Notes: generated by a model from the sequence alone, not told the origin. A stretch of 64,000 bases of DNA from Methylobacterium sp. DB0501 (GCF_011043735.1 NZ_JAAKGV010000001.1:434001-498000), one strand, 5' to 3'; shown: positions 9,884 to 18,932, numbered from the stretch's first letter. Numbers and translations: made by a program.

Positions 9884-10087
9884 ATGAGCGAAAATGAATT
9901 TTATCCGTTCTCCATCGAGGTGGCCCCGCTGAACAGCCCGAAAGGAAAATTCGGCTGGGCGATCCGCAAGCACGGCAAGCTGCTGGAGCGGTCGGACCGG
10001 CCGCATGACAGCGAGGAGCGCGCCTATGCCAGCGCGACCCAGGCCGTGGAGCGTGCCTTCCGCCCGGCCGATCCGCGCCGCCGCTGA
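9884..10087 (+). CDS. Small hypothetical protein
   Basis: This 67-residue, basic, soluble protein begins MSENEFYPFSIEV and contains GKFGWAIRKHGKLLERSDRP. The beta-rich pattern with a charged C-terminal helix looks like a folded small domain, and the frame has biased codon use (GC-rich third positions). I recognise no family. The ribosome-binding site is weak. It stands alone between the spermidine-synthase-like gene and another small gene. Confidence 0.55.
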   Translation: MSENEFYPFSIEVAPLNSPKGKFGWAIRKHGKLLERSDRPHDSEERAYASATQAVERAFRPADPRRR

Positions 10088-10416
10088 TCGTGTCCCCGAC
10101 CCCTCGTCCGGCCGCACGCGGACCGGACGAGGCCGCCGGCCCGCGCATCCCGCCGGATGTCGCGACGGATTTCCCGTCGTCGCGCCGAGATTCCGCCAAT
10201 TCTTATCGTCTCTGAACGAGACGCCGCCTTGCCAGGGCGACGAAAACCGCCGATAATCGATCGGTCGATATGTGGCTGGCTTTTTTGGATCTTGTAGCCC
10301 GATACGGTGGGCGCCGGCTCTGACACTTCCTCCCAGCATGATCGCCAGGTCGGTCCGGCGACGGGTGGCGCGCCTTTTCGGCCCGCTCCGCGGTCCGGCC
10401 CGTCGGAGGACACGCC
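10088..10416. other. Intergenic stretch, no gene seen
   Basis: I see no supported coding frame in these 329 bases. GGAGG at about 10404-10409 is the ribosome-binding site of the following small gene. The rest is GC-rich with no clear hairpin. Confidence 0.5.
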
Positions 10417-10662
10417 ATGGCCAAGATGTTCATCACCGGTTCGGCCCGCAGCCCGTCGACCGAGGAGTTCAAGGCGCGCATCGCCCGGCTGGCCGAGATG
10501 CCGACCCACACGGCCTCCCCGGCGAATAGCCGCAAGAACCGGCCTGCGAAGCCCGCTTTCTCGCAATCGCCGCTGAAGCGCGCTCCGGAGGGCGTGGCGG
10601 AGGATTCCCCGGAAGCCGCATCGGAAAACACGCCCGAGTCCGAGGCGGACGAGGAGAGCTGA
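10417..10662 (+). CDS. Small hypothetical protein with acidic tail
   Basis: This is an 81-residue protein. The N-terminal part (MAKMFITGSARSPSTEEFKAR) is followed by a basic, proline- and alanine-rich middle and a strongly acidic tail (ESEADEES). The composition suggests an intrinsically disordered protein. A good GGAGG lies 8 bases before the ATG, which supports translation. I know of no family and no function can be assigned. Confidence 0.5.
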   Translation: MAKMFITGSARSPSTEEFKARIARLAEMPTHTASPANSRKNRPAKPAFSQSPLKRAPEGVAEDSPEAASENTPESEADEES

Positions 10663-10758
10663 GGACGGCGCCGCACTCCCGGTCGCCGACGACTCCGGCA
10701 TGCTAGATCCTGTCCGCCGGCGCGCCGTGCGCCGGCGCCCCGCGGCAGGAGACATCCG

Positions 10759-11065
10759 CTGAGCGTCGTGACCACCGGCGCCGGCGTGCAGATCTTCTAC
10801 AAGGCGGATCTTCTATCAGGAAGCGGGGCTGCGAGACGCGCCGATCCTCGTGTTCCACCATGGCCGGCCGCTCTCGTCGGACGATGGGGACGCCCAGATG
10901 GTGTTCTTCGTGCAGAACGGCGACCGGGTCGTCGCCCATGACCGGCGCGGCTACGGCCGCTCGCCGCAGGTATCGGACGGCCACACCATGGACCACGACG
11001 CCGCCGACGCGGCCGCCGTGGTGCACCAGCTCGGTCTGACGAACGTCATCCCTGTCGGGCCACCG
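10759..11065 (+). pseudogene. Alpha/beta hydrolase (chloroperoxidase-like), broken N-terminal fragment
   Basis: Two reading frames together recall the start of non-heme chloroperoxidase-type hydrolases. The first gives SVVTTGAGVQIFYK. A frame change follows, and then APILVFHHGRPLS and VVAHDRRGYGRS with the family spacing. The start codon position carries CTG after a good AGGAGA site, so the start itself may be mutated. The sequence stops resembling the family just before the nucleophile elbow (GHSTGG in relatives), so the catalytic Ser and everything after it are missing. It is a relic with no function. Confidence 0.7.
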
Positions 11066-11189
11066 CCCGATCGCTTTGCTCGTGAGGCACCCTCCCCCGC
11101 AGAGGGGGGAGGGGTCTGGCGCGGTGGCCGTCGCCCCCGCACCCGCGCAACCTCCTTCGTCGCGTGCTGTGCGCCTTGCAACCGGTCAG

Positions 11190-11260
11190 TGCTCTAAGTA
11201 TTCGATTTTGCTACATTTTCTGAGACGAACCGGTTTTCGCTTCGTCGGAAAATGCTCTAG
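11190..11260. repeat. Dispersed intergenic repeat with hairpin
   Basis: The segment begins and ends with TGCTCTA and contains CATTTTC...GAAAATG (7 bp) enclosing GACGAA...TTCGTC (6 bp) around CCGGTTTTCGC, so it can fold into one hairpin. I recognise this layout from repeated intergenic elements common in Hyphomicrobiales genomes; copy number here cannot be tested. Its right end overlaps the stop codon of the DHH phosphoesterase gene, so it may also act as that gene's terminator. Confidence 0.6.
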
Positions 11261-12438
11261 CCCTTCCAGTTCTTCAAGGCCGCGAACGGGCTGTCCGCCG
11301 CTGCGCTCTTCGGCGGAGTCAGGACCGGCTCGACCTGGGCGACGGCGTCGGCGAGCGAGAAGGCGGTGCCGCTCGGCAGCTTGCCGCCGGCGGCATCCTG
11401 GTGGCCGCCGCCGCGGAACAGGCGGGCGCCGTCGAGGGCGGTGCCGTCGATCGAGCGGAACGACAGGGTGCCGGTGCGCTGCACGTTGACGAGACGCTTG
11501 GCGCGCCCGCTCGCCATCACGAGGTCCGAGACCCGCTGGAAGGTGCCGGCGTCGAGGGCGAAGGACAGGAGCGTACCGTCCGGCAGCGCGTGGAACAGCG
11601 CGTCGGAGCGGGCGAGGGCCCGGGCCATGCGCTGGCGCGTCGTCATCGCCGGATCGTCGTCGGGCGCGTCGCGCATCAGGTCGTCGACGATCGCCCCGCG
11701 GATCGCCGGCACGGCGCGCTCCAGCTCAGCCGGGGTGGCGCCGGCGCGCAGTCGGGCGGTCGCCTCGAGCAGAAGGCGGGCGATGAAGGGATCGTGCGCC
11801 GGGTGCCCGACCGGCACCAGGGTGCCGACATTGTCCCAGAAGATCTCGTCGAGGGCGAAGCCGCCGGGGAAACGGGGATCGTCCTTGCGCCAGAGGTCGA
11901 GGGCGTCGACGCAGGCCGTGAACAGCGCCAGGTCCTCGGCCAATGTCCCGGATGACGTCTGTGCGGGATCGGGCTCGCGGGTGGCGAACAGGGCGCGGTG
12001 GGTCGCGACCATCCGGGTCGCGCTCGAGCCCTCGTCGACCATCACGGTGACCGACGGATCGCCGAGGTCGAACCGCGACAGGCGCGGGTTCTCCGCATCG
12101 GCCTTCGGCTCCAGCCCCTGGCGGCGCATCTGGTCGATCGAGGAGGTGTGGTGGTCGAGGACGATCAGCCGGTGCGGCGCCTCCGCGTCGCGCTTGCGGT
12201 TCATGGCAGCGAAGCGGCGCAGGAAGGCGATCGTCGGTTCCTCGATGCCGAGATCGGTGATGAGCACCATCTCGGCCGTCTTGGTCTTGCCTAGGCGCTT
12301 CAGCTCGTCGTCGACCACGGGACCGACATCGCCGTAGCGCGGGACGTGCACGATGCGCGCCGGCTCGGCATAGGCCGCGACGAGGGTCGCGGCGCCGTAG
12401 CCGTCGAGGTCGTGGTGGGTGATCTGGGTCAGGCGCAC
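11257..12438 (-). CDS. DHH-family phosphoesterase
   Basis: The product has 393 residues from a GTG at 12438 (MRLTQITHHDLDG). The annotated frame is open for 63 codons further upstream, but that part is low-complexity and lies in the repeat-rich leader. The DHH motif set is present: THHDLDGYG near the N terminus, ITDLGI, LDHHTSS, and the C-terminal DHHA1 glycine-rich motif FRGGGHQDAAGG. Family members (NrnB, GdpP-DHH, RecJ relatives) are manganese phosphodiesterases acting on short oligonucleotides or cyclic dinucleotides. The length and layout are closest to NrnB-type oligoribonucleases, but the substrate is not determined. Confidence 0.88.
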   Translation of the reverse strand: MRLTQITHHDLDGYGAATLVAAYAEPARIVHVPRYGDVGPVVDDELKRLGKTKTAEMVLITDLGIEEPTIAFLRRFAAMNRKRDAEAPHRLIVLDHHTSSIDQMRRQGLEPKADAENPRLSRFDLGDPSVTVMVDEGSSATRMVATHRALFATREPDPAQTSSGTLAEDLALFTACVDALDLWRKDDPRFPGGFALDEIFWDNVGTLVPVGHPAHDPFIARLLLEATARLRAGATPAELERAVPAIRGAIVDDLMRDAPDDDPAMTTRQRMARALARSDALFHALPDGTLLSFALDAGTFQRVSDLVMASGRAKRLVNVQRTGTLSFRSIDGTALDGARLFRGGGHQDAAGGKLPSGTAFSLADAVAQVEPVLTPPKSAAADSPFAALKNWKG

Positions 12439-12686
12439 GTCGATGGGTCCAAGTCGGTTCGGGGTGTCGGTTCGGGGTGTCGGTTCGGGTCGGCGGTGGA
12501 TCGGGGGAGCATAGCCGCTTTGCCGTCGCACCGGCAGGGCCGGAACGGAAAAAGCCGGAGCGCCGGTGCCGGGCCGGGAGACCGGTGCAGGCGCCGCGCC
12601 CGGCGGCGCCCTCGTCCGGGGACGCATGCCCGCCGCGACGGCGCCATCGTGTATCCTGCAGGGACCGCCGCCCCGGAGACCGCCCC

Positions 12687-13607
12687 ATGCTGACCCTGCG
12701 CCAGATCGAGGTCGCCCGCGCCGTGATGGTGACGGGCACGATCGCCGGCGCGGCCCGCCTCCTCAACGTCTCGGCGCCGGGCATCAGCCGGTTGATGAAG
12801 TACACCGAGACGTCGCTGGGCTTCCGCCTGTTCGACCGGCGGGCCGGGCGGCTGGTGCCCAGCGAGCAGGCGCGTCACGTCTTCGAGCAGATCAACGCGG
12901 TCTTCGACAAGGTCGAGGACCTGCGCTTCGTGCTGGAGCGGACGCAGGGAGGGGCGGGCCAGGACCTGCTGATCGGCTCGGTGCCGTCGATCTCGCACGT
13001 GATGGTGCCGCGGGCGATCGAGCGGGTGCGGGCGGCCTATCCCCACCTGGTCATCGACATCAACATCCTCAAGCTCGAGGAGGCGATCGACTACCTGCTG
13101 CTCGGAAAGGGCGAGGTGGTGGCGATGAGCTACCGCCTCGACCACCCGGCCCTGACCTTCGAGCCGCTCGCCCGCGGCGGCCTGTTCTGCATCGTGCCGC
13201 TCGACCATCCGCTGGCCGCCCGGACCGCGATCTCGGCCGCCGAGATCGTGCGCCACCCGCTGATCGGCATCGACCCGAACGACCCCTACGGCCGGATCAT
13301 GTCCGACATCTTCCGCGAGCGCGGCCTGTCCTACGGCATCACGATCCGGGCGCGGTTCGGCTCGACGGTCTGCTCGCTGGTCCGGGCGGGCCTCGGCATC
13401 GCGGTGATCGACCAGTTCACCATCGCGTACGACGCCTTCCCGGGCATCCGCGTGCTGCCGATCGAGGAGGCGCCGGTCTTCGAGACCTGGATCGCCATGA
13501 AGGCCGGGACCGCGCTCAGCATGTTCGCGGCGAGCTTCGTGCGGTTCCTGCGCGAGGAGATGGCGCGGCCGGGGCAGGTGAGGCCGCAAGGCTCCGCCGG
13601 ACCGTAA
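12687..13607 (+). CDS. LysR-family regulator, probably of the shikimate/quinate locus
   Basis: The product has 306 residues. The start at ATG 12687 (MLTLRQIEVARAVMVTGT) puts the winged helix-turn-helix at residues 1-60 (AARLLNVSAPGISRLMKYTE), as usual for LysR proteins; the frame is open upstream but without homology. Residues 90-295 form the LysR substrate-binding domain. The gene lies 116 bp before, and in the same direction as, a shikimate/quinate dehydrogenase gene and an MHS transporter gene. I infer that it senses shikimate, quinate or a breakdown product and controls those genes. Confidence 0.9.
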   Translation: MLTLRQIEVARAVMVTGTIAGAARLLNVSAPGISRLMKYTETSLGFRLFDRRAGRLVPSEQARHVFEQINAVFDKVEDLRFVLERTQGGAGQDLLIGSVPSISHVMVPRAIERVRAAYPHLVIDINILKLEEAIDYLLLGKGEVVAMSYRLDHPALTFEPLARGGLFCIVPLDHPLAARTAISAAEIVRHPLIGIDPNDPYGRIMSDIFRERGLSYGITIRARFGSTVCSLVRAGLGIAVIDQFTIAYDAFPGIRVLPIEEAPVFETWIAMKAGTALSMFAASFVRFLREEMARPGQVRPQGSAGP

Positions 13608-13723
13608 CATGATGTTACGATCCCCGCGCAACTTGGTACTCAGGATGCGGGCCGCGTACGGATAATGTCCGGTCCAGGGAGAGCTCGCCGCGGGCGGGCG
13701 CAAAGCGCAAGGGCCGTCGCACC

Positions 13724-14581
13724 ATGGCTCACGGACAGGCCAGACCGATCCTGCTCGGGCTGATCGGATCGCCGATCGCTCATTCCGCCTCGCCGGCGAT
13801 GCACGAGGCCGCCGCCGAGGCGGTCGGGCTCCGCGCCCATTACCAGCTCATCGACGTGCCGGGGGCCGATGCCGCGCAGCTGCGCGGCCTGCTGTCGTGC
13901 TTGCGCCCGATCGGCTTCTCGGGCGTCAACGTCACGTATCCCTACAAGGAGGCGGTCCTGCCGCTCCTCGACGACCTGTCGCCCGGCGCGAAGGCCGTCG
14001 GCGCCGTCAACACCATCGTGGTCCGCGACGGGGGCCTCACCGGACACAATACCGACACGACCGGCTTTGCCCGCGCGCTGACGCAGGCCTTCGGGCCGAA
14101 CCCCGAGGGGCCGGTGGCGGTGATCGGCGCCGGCGGCGTCGGCAAGGCGGTCGCGGTGGCGCTCGCCCGCTTCCCCGGGCTCGAGATCCGGATGGTCGAT
14201 GCCGACCCGGCCAAGGCCGAGGCGGTGGCGGCCGCCCTTGCCGGCCACGCGGCGTTGCGGGTGTGCCGGGACGTCGCCGAGGCGGTGGACGGCGCGAAGG
14301 GCCTAGTCAACGGCACCCCGGTCGGCATGCTGCCGGATCGCGGCACGCCGGTGCCGCCGGCCCTGCTCCACCCCGGGATGTGGGTGGCCGACGCGGTCTA
14401 TTCCCCGCTCTGGACGCCGCTGCTCGCGGCCGCGGCGCAGGTCGGCGCCCGCACCATGACGGGCCGCGAACTCGCCATCCACCAGGCCCTCGACGCCTTC
14501 GCGCTGTTCACCGGCCGCGACGCGCCGGCTGGCGCGATGGAGCGGGCCTTCGACCGTGCGGTGGCGCCGCTCGCCGCCTGA
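13724..14581 (+). CDS. Shikimate/quinate 5-dehydrogenase family protein
   Basis: This 285-residue protein has the full family pattern: SPIAHSASP (16-24) for the ring hydroxyls, NVTYPYKE with catalytic Lys75, HNTDTTGF with catalytic Asp111, and the dinucleotide loop GAGGVGKA (135-142). Biosynthetic AroE enzymes usually read NVTIPHK; the TYPYK variant and the setting between a LysR gene and a permease gene suggest a catabolic quinate/shikimate dehydrogenase. Cofactor preference (NAD versus NADP) cannot be settled by eye. The biosynthetic aroE is presumably elsewhere in the genome. The stop codon lies inside a GC-rich hairpin. Confidence 0.88.
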   Translation: MAHGQARPILLGLIGSPIAHSASPAMHEAAAEAVGLRAHYQLIDVPGADAAQLRGLLSCLRPIGFSGVNVTYPYKEAVLPLLDDLSPGAKAVGAVNTIVVRDGGLTGHNTDTTGFARALTQAFGPNPEGPVAVIGAGGVGKAVAVALARFPGLEIRMVDADPAKAEAVAAALAGHAALRVCRDVAEAVDGAKGLVNGTPVGMLPDRGTPVPPALLHPGMWVADAVYSPLWTPLLAAAAQVGARTMTGRELAIHQALDAFALFTGRDAPAGAMERAFDRAVAPLAA

Positions 14582-14598
14582 CTCGCGAGCCAGGCGGC
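14573..14598. terminator. Hairpin over the dehydrogenase stop codon
   Basis: GCCGCCTG at 14573-14580 pairs perfectly with CAGGCGGC at 14591-14598, with the self-complementary CTCGCGAG in the loop. No T-run follows, so it may be an attenuating or mRNA-stabilising hairpin rather than a strong intrinsic terminator. Confidence 0.45.
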
Positions 14599-14823
14599 AC
14601 AGGCACGGGGGCACGCCCGATTTCGGCCCTGGCCGACCTTCCCCTCGCTCTTGCCCTTGCCCTTGCTTTTCGAAACCGGATATGGAATTGCGCGCAACGG
14701 GTTTTGATCGATACTTACTTTACGCTATTCGCACCGTTGCCTTAGAAGAAGAACCAAGCTGACCGAATGCCGCCCGAAGCGCGAAGGCGGCACCGACTCG
14801 ACCCTACCATGGAGGAACCCCCG

Positions 14824-16206
14824 ATGAGTGCCGCACCGGCAGGACACACCCACGACCGCCAGCAATCGAAAAAGGCCGCCGCCAGCGGCTGGATCGGCTC
14901 GGCGCTGGAATACTACGACTTCTTCATCTACGCGACGGCGGCATCGCTGATCTTCCCGCAGCTGTTCTTCCCGTCCAACAACCCGACCGTGGCGATCGTG
15001 GCCTCGCTCGCCACCTACGGCGTCGGCTATGTCAGCCGGCCGATCGGCGCCTTCGTGCTCGGCCACTGGGGCGACACCCACGGCCGCAAGCACGTGCTCG
15101 TCCTGTGCATGTTCCTGATGGGCTTCTCGACCATCGCGGTCGGTCTTCTGCCCACCTACAGCCAGGTCGGCATCCTCGCCCCGATCCTGCTCGTCATCCT
15201 GCGGCTGATCCAGGGCTTCGCCGTCGCCGGCGAGATCTCGGGCGCCAGCTCGATGACCATGGAGCACGCGCCGTTCGGCCGCCGCGGCTTCTTCGCCAGC
15301 TTCACCCTGCAGGGCGTCCAGGCCGGTCAGATCCTCGCCGCCGCGGTGTTCCTGCCGCTCGCCGCCTACATGCCGACGGAGGCCTTCAACTCCTGGGGCT
15401 GGCGCATCCCGTTCCTGCTCAGCTTCATCGTCATCATCGTCGGCTACATCATCCGCCGCGAGGTCGACGAGACCCCGGCCTTCGCCGCCGAGGAGAAGCA
15501 GGGCGAGGTCGCCCGCGCCCCGGTCGTCGAGGCCTTCGCGACCTCCTGGCCCGACATGCTGCGGGTGGTGTGCATGGCGCTGATGAACGTGATCCCGGTG
15601 GTCACCACCATCTTCGGCGCGGCCTACGCGGTCCAGGCGGCCTACGGAGTCGGCTTCCACAAGGACGTCTATCTCTGGATCCCGGTGCTCGGGAACATCC
15701 TGGCGGTCGTCGTCATCCCGTATGTCGGCAACCTGTCGGACAAGATCGGCCGCCGCCCGCCGATCATCGTCGGGGCGATCGGGTCCGGAATCCTGTCCTT
15801 CGGCTACCTCTACGCGATCAGCATCGCCAACGTGCCGCTGGCGATCGTGATGTCGCTGCTGATGTGGGGCGTGGTCTACCAGGGCTACAACGCGGTCTTC
15901 CCGAGCTTCTACCCCGAACTGTTCCCGACCCGCACCCGCGTCTCCGCGATGGCAATCTCGCAGAACGTCGGCACCGCCATCACGGCGATGCTGCCGGCCC
16001 TGTTCGCCACCGTGGCGCCTCCCGGCTCGACCAACATCCCGCTCACCATCGGCGCCATCACGCTGGCGATCACCGCGGTGGCGGCGGCCGCGGCCTGGAG
16101 CGCCCGCGAAACCTACCGGATCCCCATGAAGGAGCTCGGCCAGCCCCGCGCGGTGCCGATGCCGCAGGCCGAGTACGACCGGCTGCGCAACGAGGCGATG
16201 GCGTGA
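14824..16206 (+). CDS. MHS-type major facilitator, probable shikimate/quinate permease
   Basis: The product has 460 residues. ATG 14824 is preceded by GGAGGAA, which decides the start over an in-frame ATG at 14767. About 12 hydrophobic segments are visible. The metabolite:H+ symporter signature is clear: SALEYYDFFIYATAA at the first helix, GHWGDTHGRKHVL between helices 2 and 3, RLIQGFAVAGEISGA, and SDKIGRRPP in the second half. Relatives (ShiA, KgtP, ProP) import organic acids or osmolytes with protons. Position after the dehydrogenase gene suggests shikimate or quinate as substrate; the substrate is an inference. Confidence 0.9.
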   Translation: MSAAPAGHTHDRQQSKKAAASGWIGSALEYYDFFIYATAASLIFPQLFFPSNNPTVAIVASLATYGVGYVSRPIGAFVLGHWGDTHGRKHVLVLCMFLMGFSTIAVGLLPTYSQVGILAPILLVILRLIQGFAVAGEISGASSMTMEHAPFGRRGFFASFTLQGVQAGQILAAAVFLPLAAYMPTEAFNSWGWRIPFLLSFIVIIVGYIIRREVDETPAFAAEEKQGEVARAPVVEAFATSWPDMLRVVCMALMNVIPVVTTIFGAAYAVQAAYGVGFHKDVYLWIPVLGNILAVVVIPYVGNLSDKIGRRPPIIVGAIGSGILSFGYLYAISIANVPLAIVMSLLMWGVVYQGYNAVFPSFYPELFPTRTRVSAMAISQNVGTAITAMLPALFATVAPPGSTNIPLTIGAITLAITAVAAAAAWSARETYRIPMKELGQPRAVPMPQAEYDRLRNEAMA

Positions 16207-16633
16207 GGCGGGACCGGCCCGGGCGCGTCCCGGGCCGGCGACGGGAACGAGGTGGTGCGGGCCGGGAGCGATCGCGTCCGGCCCGTCTTCTTGTTACGAC
16301 CGGCGATGACAGGGTTGTCCTGCGAATCGACGCCGGCGGGCATCAAAATCGATCCGACATGTCTAAATAGATTTCTCAAGATCGTTTGCCGATTTTGCGA
16401 CAAAAATCTGTGACAAGACAATACTCTAAGTGGACGAAGTGTTGGCCTGGCAGCGCAAGTCTGCCTTAGATGCACGCGTCGTGCGATATGGGGCCTGGCG
16501 CCCGCCTTGTCGCCTGACGGGGGAGGCCGAGCGGCCGACCATGCGCCCGGATCCCCGGTTGCCCTCACGATGCTGGATTTCGCCGGCCAGATAGGGCATC
16601 GGGCGTGACATCCCCTTCGAGACACGGCGCCTC
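16207..16633. other. Intergenic stretch between transporter and maf
   Basis: These 427 bases hold one terminator-like hairpin (16258-16285) close to the transporter stop. A locally AT-richer segment around 16340-16440 could hold the maf promoter. No coding frame is supported. Confidence 0.5.
16258..16292 (+). terminator. Probable intrinsic terminator of the permease gene
   Basis: CGGGCCGG (16258-16265) and CCGGCCCG (16278-16285) form a perfect 8-bp stem with a 12-base loop, followed by the T-rich GTCTTCTTGTT. It lies about 50 bases after the permease stop codon. Confidence 0.7.
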
Positions 16634-17281
16634 ATGACCGAGACTTCCCCGATCCCGCAGGCCGCGCGCCCGAAGCTCGTCCTCGCCTCGGCCTCGCCCC
16701 GGCGCCTCGCGCTGCTGCAGCAGGCGGGGCTGGAGCCGGACGCCCTGCTGCCGGCCGACCTCGACGAGGCGCCGCTGAAATCCGAGAAGCCGCGCGATCT
16801 GGTGCGCCGGCTGGCCCGGGCCAAGCTCGACGTGGCGGTGGCGGCGGCCCGCGGCAGCGAGGAGCTGCGCCAGGGCTACGTCGTGGCGGCCGACACCGTG
16901 GTGGCGGTGGGCCGGCGCATCCTGCCGAAGGCCGAAGTGACCGACGAGGCGGCGGCCTGCCTGCGGCTGCTCTCCGGCCGCGCCCACCGGGTCTATACGG
17001 CGGTCTGCGTCGTCGGCCCGAAGGACCGGACGCGGGAGCGCCTGGTCGAGACCCGGGTGCGGTTCAAGCGCCTCTCGACCCGCGAGATCGACGGCTATCT
17101 CGCCAGCGGCGAGTGGCGCGGCAAGGCCGGCGGCTACGCGATCCAGGGGCTCGCCGGCTCGTTCGTGGTCAAGCTCGTCGGCTCCTACAGCGCGGTCGTC
17201 GGCCTGCCGCTCTACGAGACGGTCGGACTGCTCGAGGGCGAGGGTTATCCGGTCCGCGGTGCCTGGCGCGACGCGACCTGA
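16634..17281 (+). CDS. maf: Maf-family nucleotide pyrophosphatase
   Basis: The product has 215 residues. The Maf hallmarks are present: [12 protein letters not shown] near the N terminus (SxSPRR triphosphate site), AADTVV with the catalytic Asp, and [12 protein letters not shown]. Maf proteins hydrolyse non-canonical or pyrimidine nucleoside triphosphates to monophosphates; the YhdE subgroup acts on dTTP and UTP, the YceF subgroup on m7GTP. The subgroup is not certain here. The following gene is yacG, a pairing common in alphaproteobacteria, which strengthens the call. Confidence 0.92.
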   Translation: MTETSPIPQAARPKLVLASASPRRLALLQQAGLEPDALLPADLDEAPLKSEKPRDLVRRLARAKLDVAVAAARGSEELRQGYVVAADTVVAVGRRILPKAEVTDEAAACLRLLSGRAHRVYTAVCVVGPKDRTRERLVETRVRFKRLSTREIDGYLASGEWRGKAGGYAIQGLAGSFVVKLVGSYSAVVGLPLYETVGLLEGEGYPVRGAWRDAT

Positions 17282-17413
17282 GCACAGAAGAGTCGTTTCA
17301 GTCGCTGAGACGATGTCTCCCATCCTCGAGCCCGGGATGATGTCGTGGGTGGGATAAGATAGATTTTGCGCTTCTTCGGTTTCACATCGGAGAAGTTTCG
17401 AGAGGAGGCGCGA

Positions 17414-17608
17414 TTGACGACGCCCGACGACGACACCCCGGCTCCGGGCTGCCCGATCTGCGGCAAGCCGGCGGCCCCGGCCTCCGCGCCGTTCTGCTCC
17501 AAGCGCTGCGCCGACGTGGACCTGCAGCGCTGGCTCAGCGGGCGCTACGCCATTCCCGGCCGGGACGAGGATACGCTCGGCCAGGATGACGGCTCGCGGG
17601 AGGAATGA
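17414..17608 (+). CDS. yacG: DNA gyrase inhibitor YacG
   Basis: The product has 64 residues when started at TTG 17414, which has GAGGAGG just upstream; the ATG at 17366 would add 16 unrelated residues. It is a small zinc protein with four cysteines (13, 16, 28 and 32) in the pattern CPICGK...[19 protein letters not shown]. In E. coli, YacG binds GyrB and inhibits gyrase. It follows maf by about 130 bases and is probably cotranscribed with it. Confidence 0.9.
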   Translation: MTTPDDDTPAPGCPICGKPAAPASAPFCSKRCADVDLQRWLSGRYAIPGRDEDTLGQDDGSREE

Positions 17609-17696
17609 GCGATACTGCCGGTGAGTTGGGAACGGCGGGGGAGCTTCCCGGTTGACGGCGGCCTGTGACCCACCGCCAGCCGGAGGCCGTTCCCCC

Positions 17697-18596
17697 ATGT
17701 CGTCCGATTCCAAGCCTTCCGATTTCCCCGATCCGCTCACCAAGTATCCCCGCCCGCCCTTCGAGGCCCAGCCGCAGGGCTTCCCCGGCCTGACCGGCCG
17801 GATGACGCCCGAGCCCGATCACGGCGAGGCGAGCTACAAGGGCTCGGGCAAGCTGACCGGCCGGGCGGCCCTGATCACCGGGGGCGATTCCGGCATCGGC
17901 CGGGCGGTCGCCATCGCCTATGCCCGCGAGGGCGCCGACGTCGCGATCTCCTACCTGCCCTCCGAGCAGGGGGACGCCGAAGCCGTCGCCCACTGGGTCG
18001 AGAAGGCCGGGCGCCGCGCCCTGCTGCTGCCGGGCGACCTCAAGGACCGCGCTTACGGCCGCGAGATCGTCGCCCGCACCGTCGAGGCCTTCGGCCGGCT
18101 CGACGTGGTGGTCAATAACGGCGCCTTCCAGCAGCCGAACCAGGCCCTCGACGCGATCGACGACCAGGTCTTCGAGGACCACTTCCGCACCAACGTGTTC
18201 GGTTCGTTCTACGTGACGAAGGCGGCGATGGCGCATCTGAAGCCCGGCGCTTCGGTGATCTTCACGTCGTCGGTGAATTCCAAGCACCCGATGCCCTCCC
18301 TGCTCGCATACAGCGCCACGAAGGGCGCCTTGAGCAACCTGGTGCTGAGCCTCGCGCAGTTGCTCGCCGAGAAGGGGATCCGGGTGAACGGCGTGCTGCC
18401 GGGCCCGATCTGGACGCCGTTCATCCCGTCCGGGATGGAGGAGGACTCGGTGAAATCGTTCGGCAGCCAGGTCCCGTTCGGCCGCCCGGGCCAGCCGGCG
18501 GAACTCGCCTCGGCCTACGTGATGCTGGCCTCCGACGAGAGCAGCTACACGTCGGGGGCGCTGGTGACGGTGGCGGGAGCGATGCCGGTGCTGTGA
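17697..18596 (+). CDS. Short-chain dehydrogenase/reductase (glucose/ribitol dehydrogenase-like)
   Basis: The product has 299 residues from ATG 17697. About 55 extra N-terminal residues (FPDPLTKYPRPPFEAQPQGFPG) precede the Rossmann core, as in the YghA/YdaD branch of the family. The cofactor loop is TGGDSGIG (61-68). The catalytic set is Ser191/192, Tyr205 and Lys209 (YSATK). The NAG motif reads NNGAF. Members of this branch are NAD(P)-dependent oxidoreductases linked to general stress; the natural substrate is unknown. It is a single gene, followed by a hairpin repeat. Confidence 0.9.
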   Translation: MSSDSKPSDFPDPLTKYPRPPFEAQPQGFPGLTGRMTPEPDHGEASYKGSGKLTGRAALITGGDSGIGRAVAIAYAREGADVAISYLPSEQGDAEAVAHWVEKAGRRALLLPGDLKDRAYGREIVARTVEAFGRLDVVVNNGAFQQPNQALDAIDDQVFEDHFRTNVFGSFYVTKAAMAHLKPGASVIFTSSVNSKHPMPSLLAYSATKGALSNLVLSLAQLLAEKGIRVNGVLPGPIWTPFIPSGMEEDSVKSFGSQVPFGRPGQPAELASAYVMLASDESSYTSGALVTVAGAMPVL

Positions 18597-18652
18597 CGCA
18601 CGGGATCGTTTGCGCAGTCGAAGCAAGCACACGACTGCCGCCGCGCAAGGTC

Positions 18653-18683
18653 GTCCCGGGCTCCGCTTTCGCGGACCCGGGAC
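18653..18683. repeat. GC-rich hairpin repeat, copy 1
   Basis: GTCCCGGG (18653-18660) pairs with CCCGGGAC (18676-18683). Inside it TCCGC pairs with GCGGA around TTTC. Flanking bases (TCGTCCCGG, ACGCGGAG-GT-TCAG) match a second copy near 23,797, so this looks like a REP-type dispersed element. It also sits where a terminator for the convergent genes would be expected. Confidence 0.6.
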
Positions 18684-18725
18684 CACGCGGAGGGTGTCAG
18701 GTCCGTCGAGGACCCGGTGGAGCGT

Positions 18726-18932
18726 TCACCGCGCGCAGGCCGGCGTGCCGTAGCCCGCATAGACCACCCGCACCGCCCGGCAGGCCGGTGCCGGCGCCTC
18801 GGCGGCGACCGTCTTCTCGGCGACGGCGGCCGGCTCGCTCTTCGGGGCGTCCGCGCCGGCCCGCACCACCAGCGGGGTCGCGACCAGGGACAGGAGCGCG
18901 GCGGCGGCCACCAGGGTCAGGCGCTGGGTCAC
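18726..18932 (-). CDS. Small exported hypothetical protein
   Basis: The product has 68 residues. It has a clear signal peptide (MTQRLTLVAAAALLSLVATP..., cleavage near VRA-GAD) and a short mature part of about 40 residues with two cysteines (51 and 66) that could form a disulfide (CRAVRVVYAGYGTPAC). I know of no family. It would be periplasmic or outer-surface. It is convergent with the SDR gene. Confidence 0.55.
   Translation of the reverse strand: MTQRLTLVAAAALLSLVATPLVVRAGADAPKSEPAAVAEKTVAAEAPAPACRAVRVVYAGYGTPACAR

Noticed and set aside
17366..17413. A longer N terminus for yacG from ATG 17366
   Set aside because: The TTG at 17414 has a strong GAGGAGG site and gives the normal length; the extra residues match nothing in the family.
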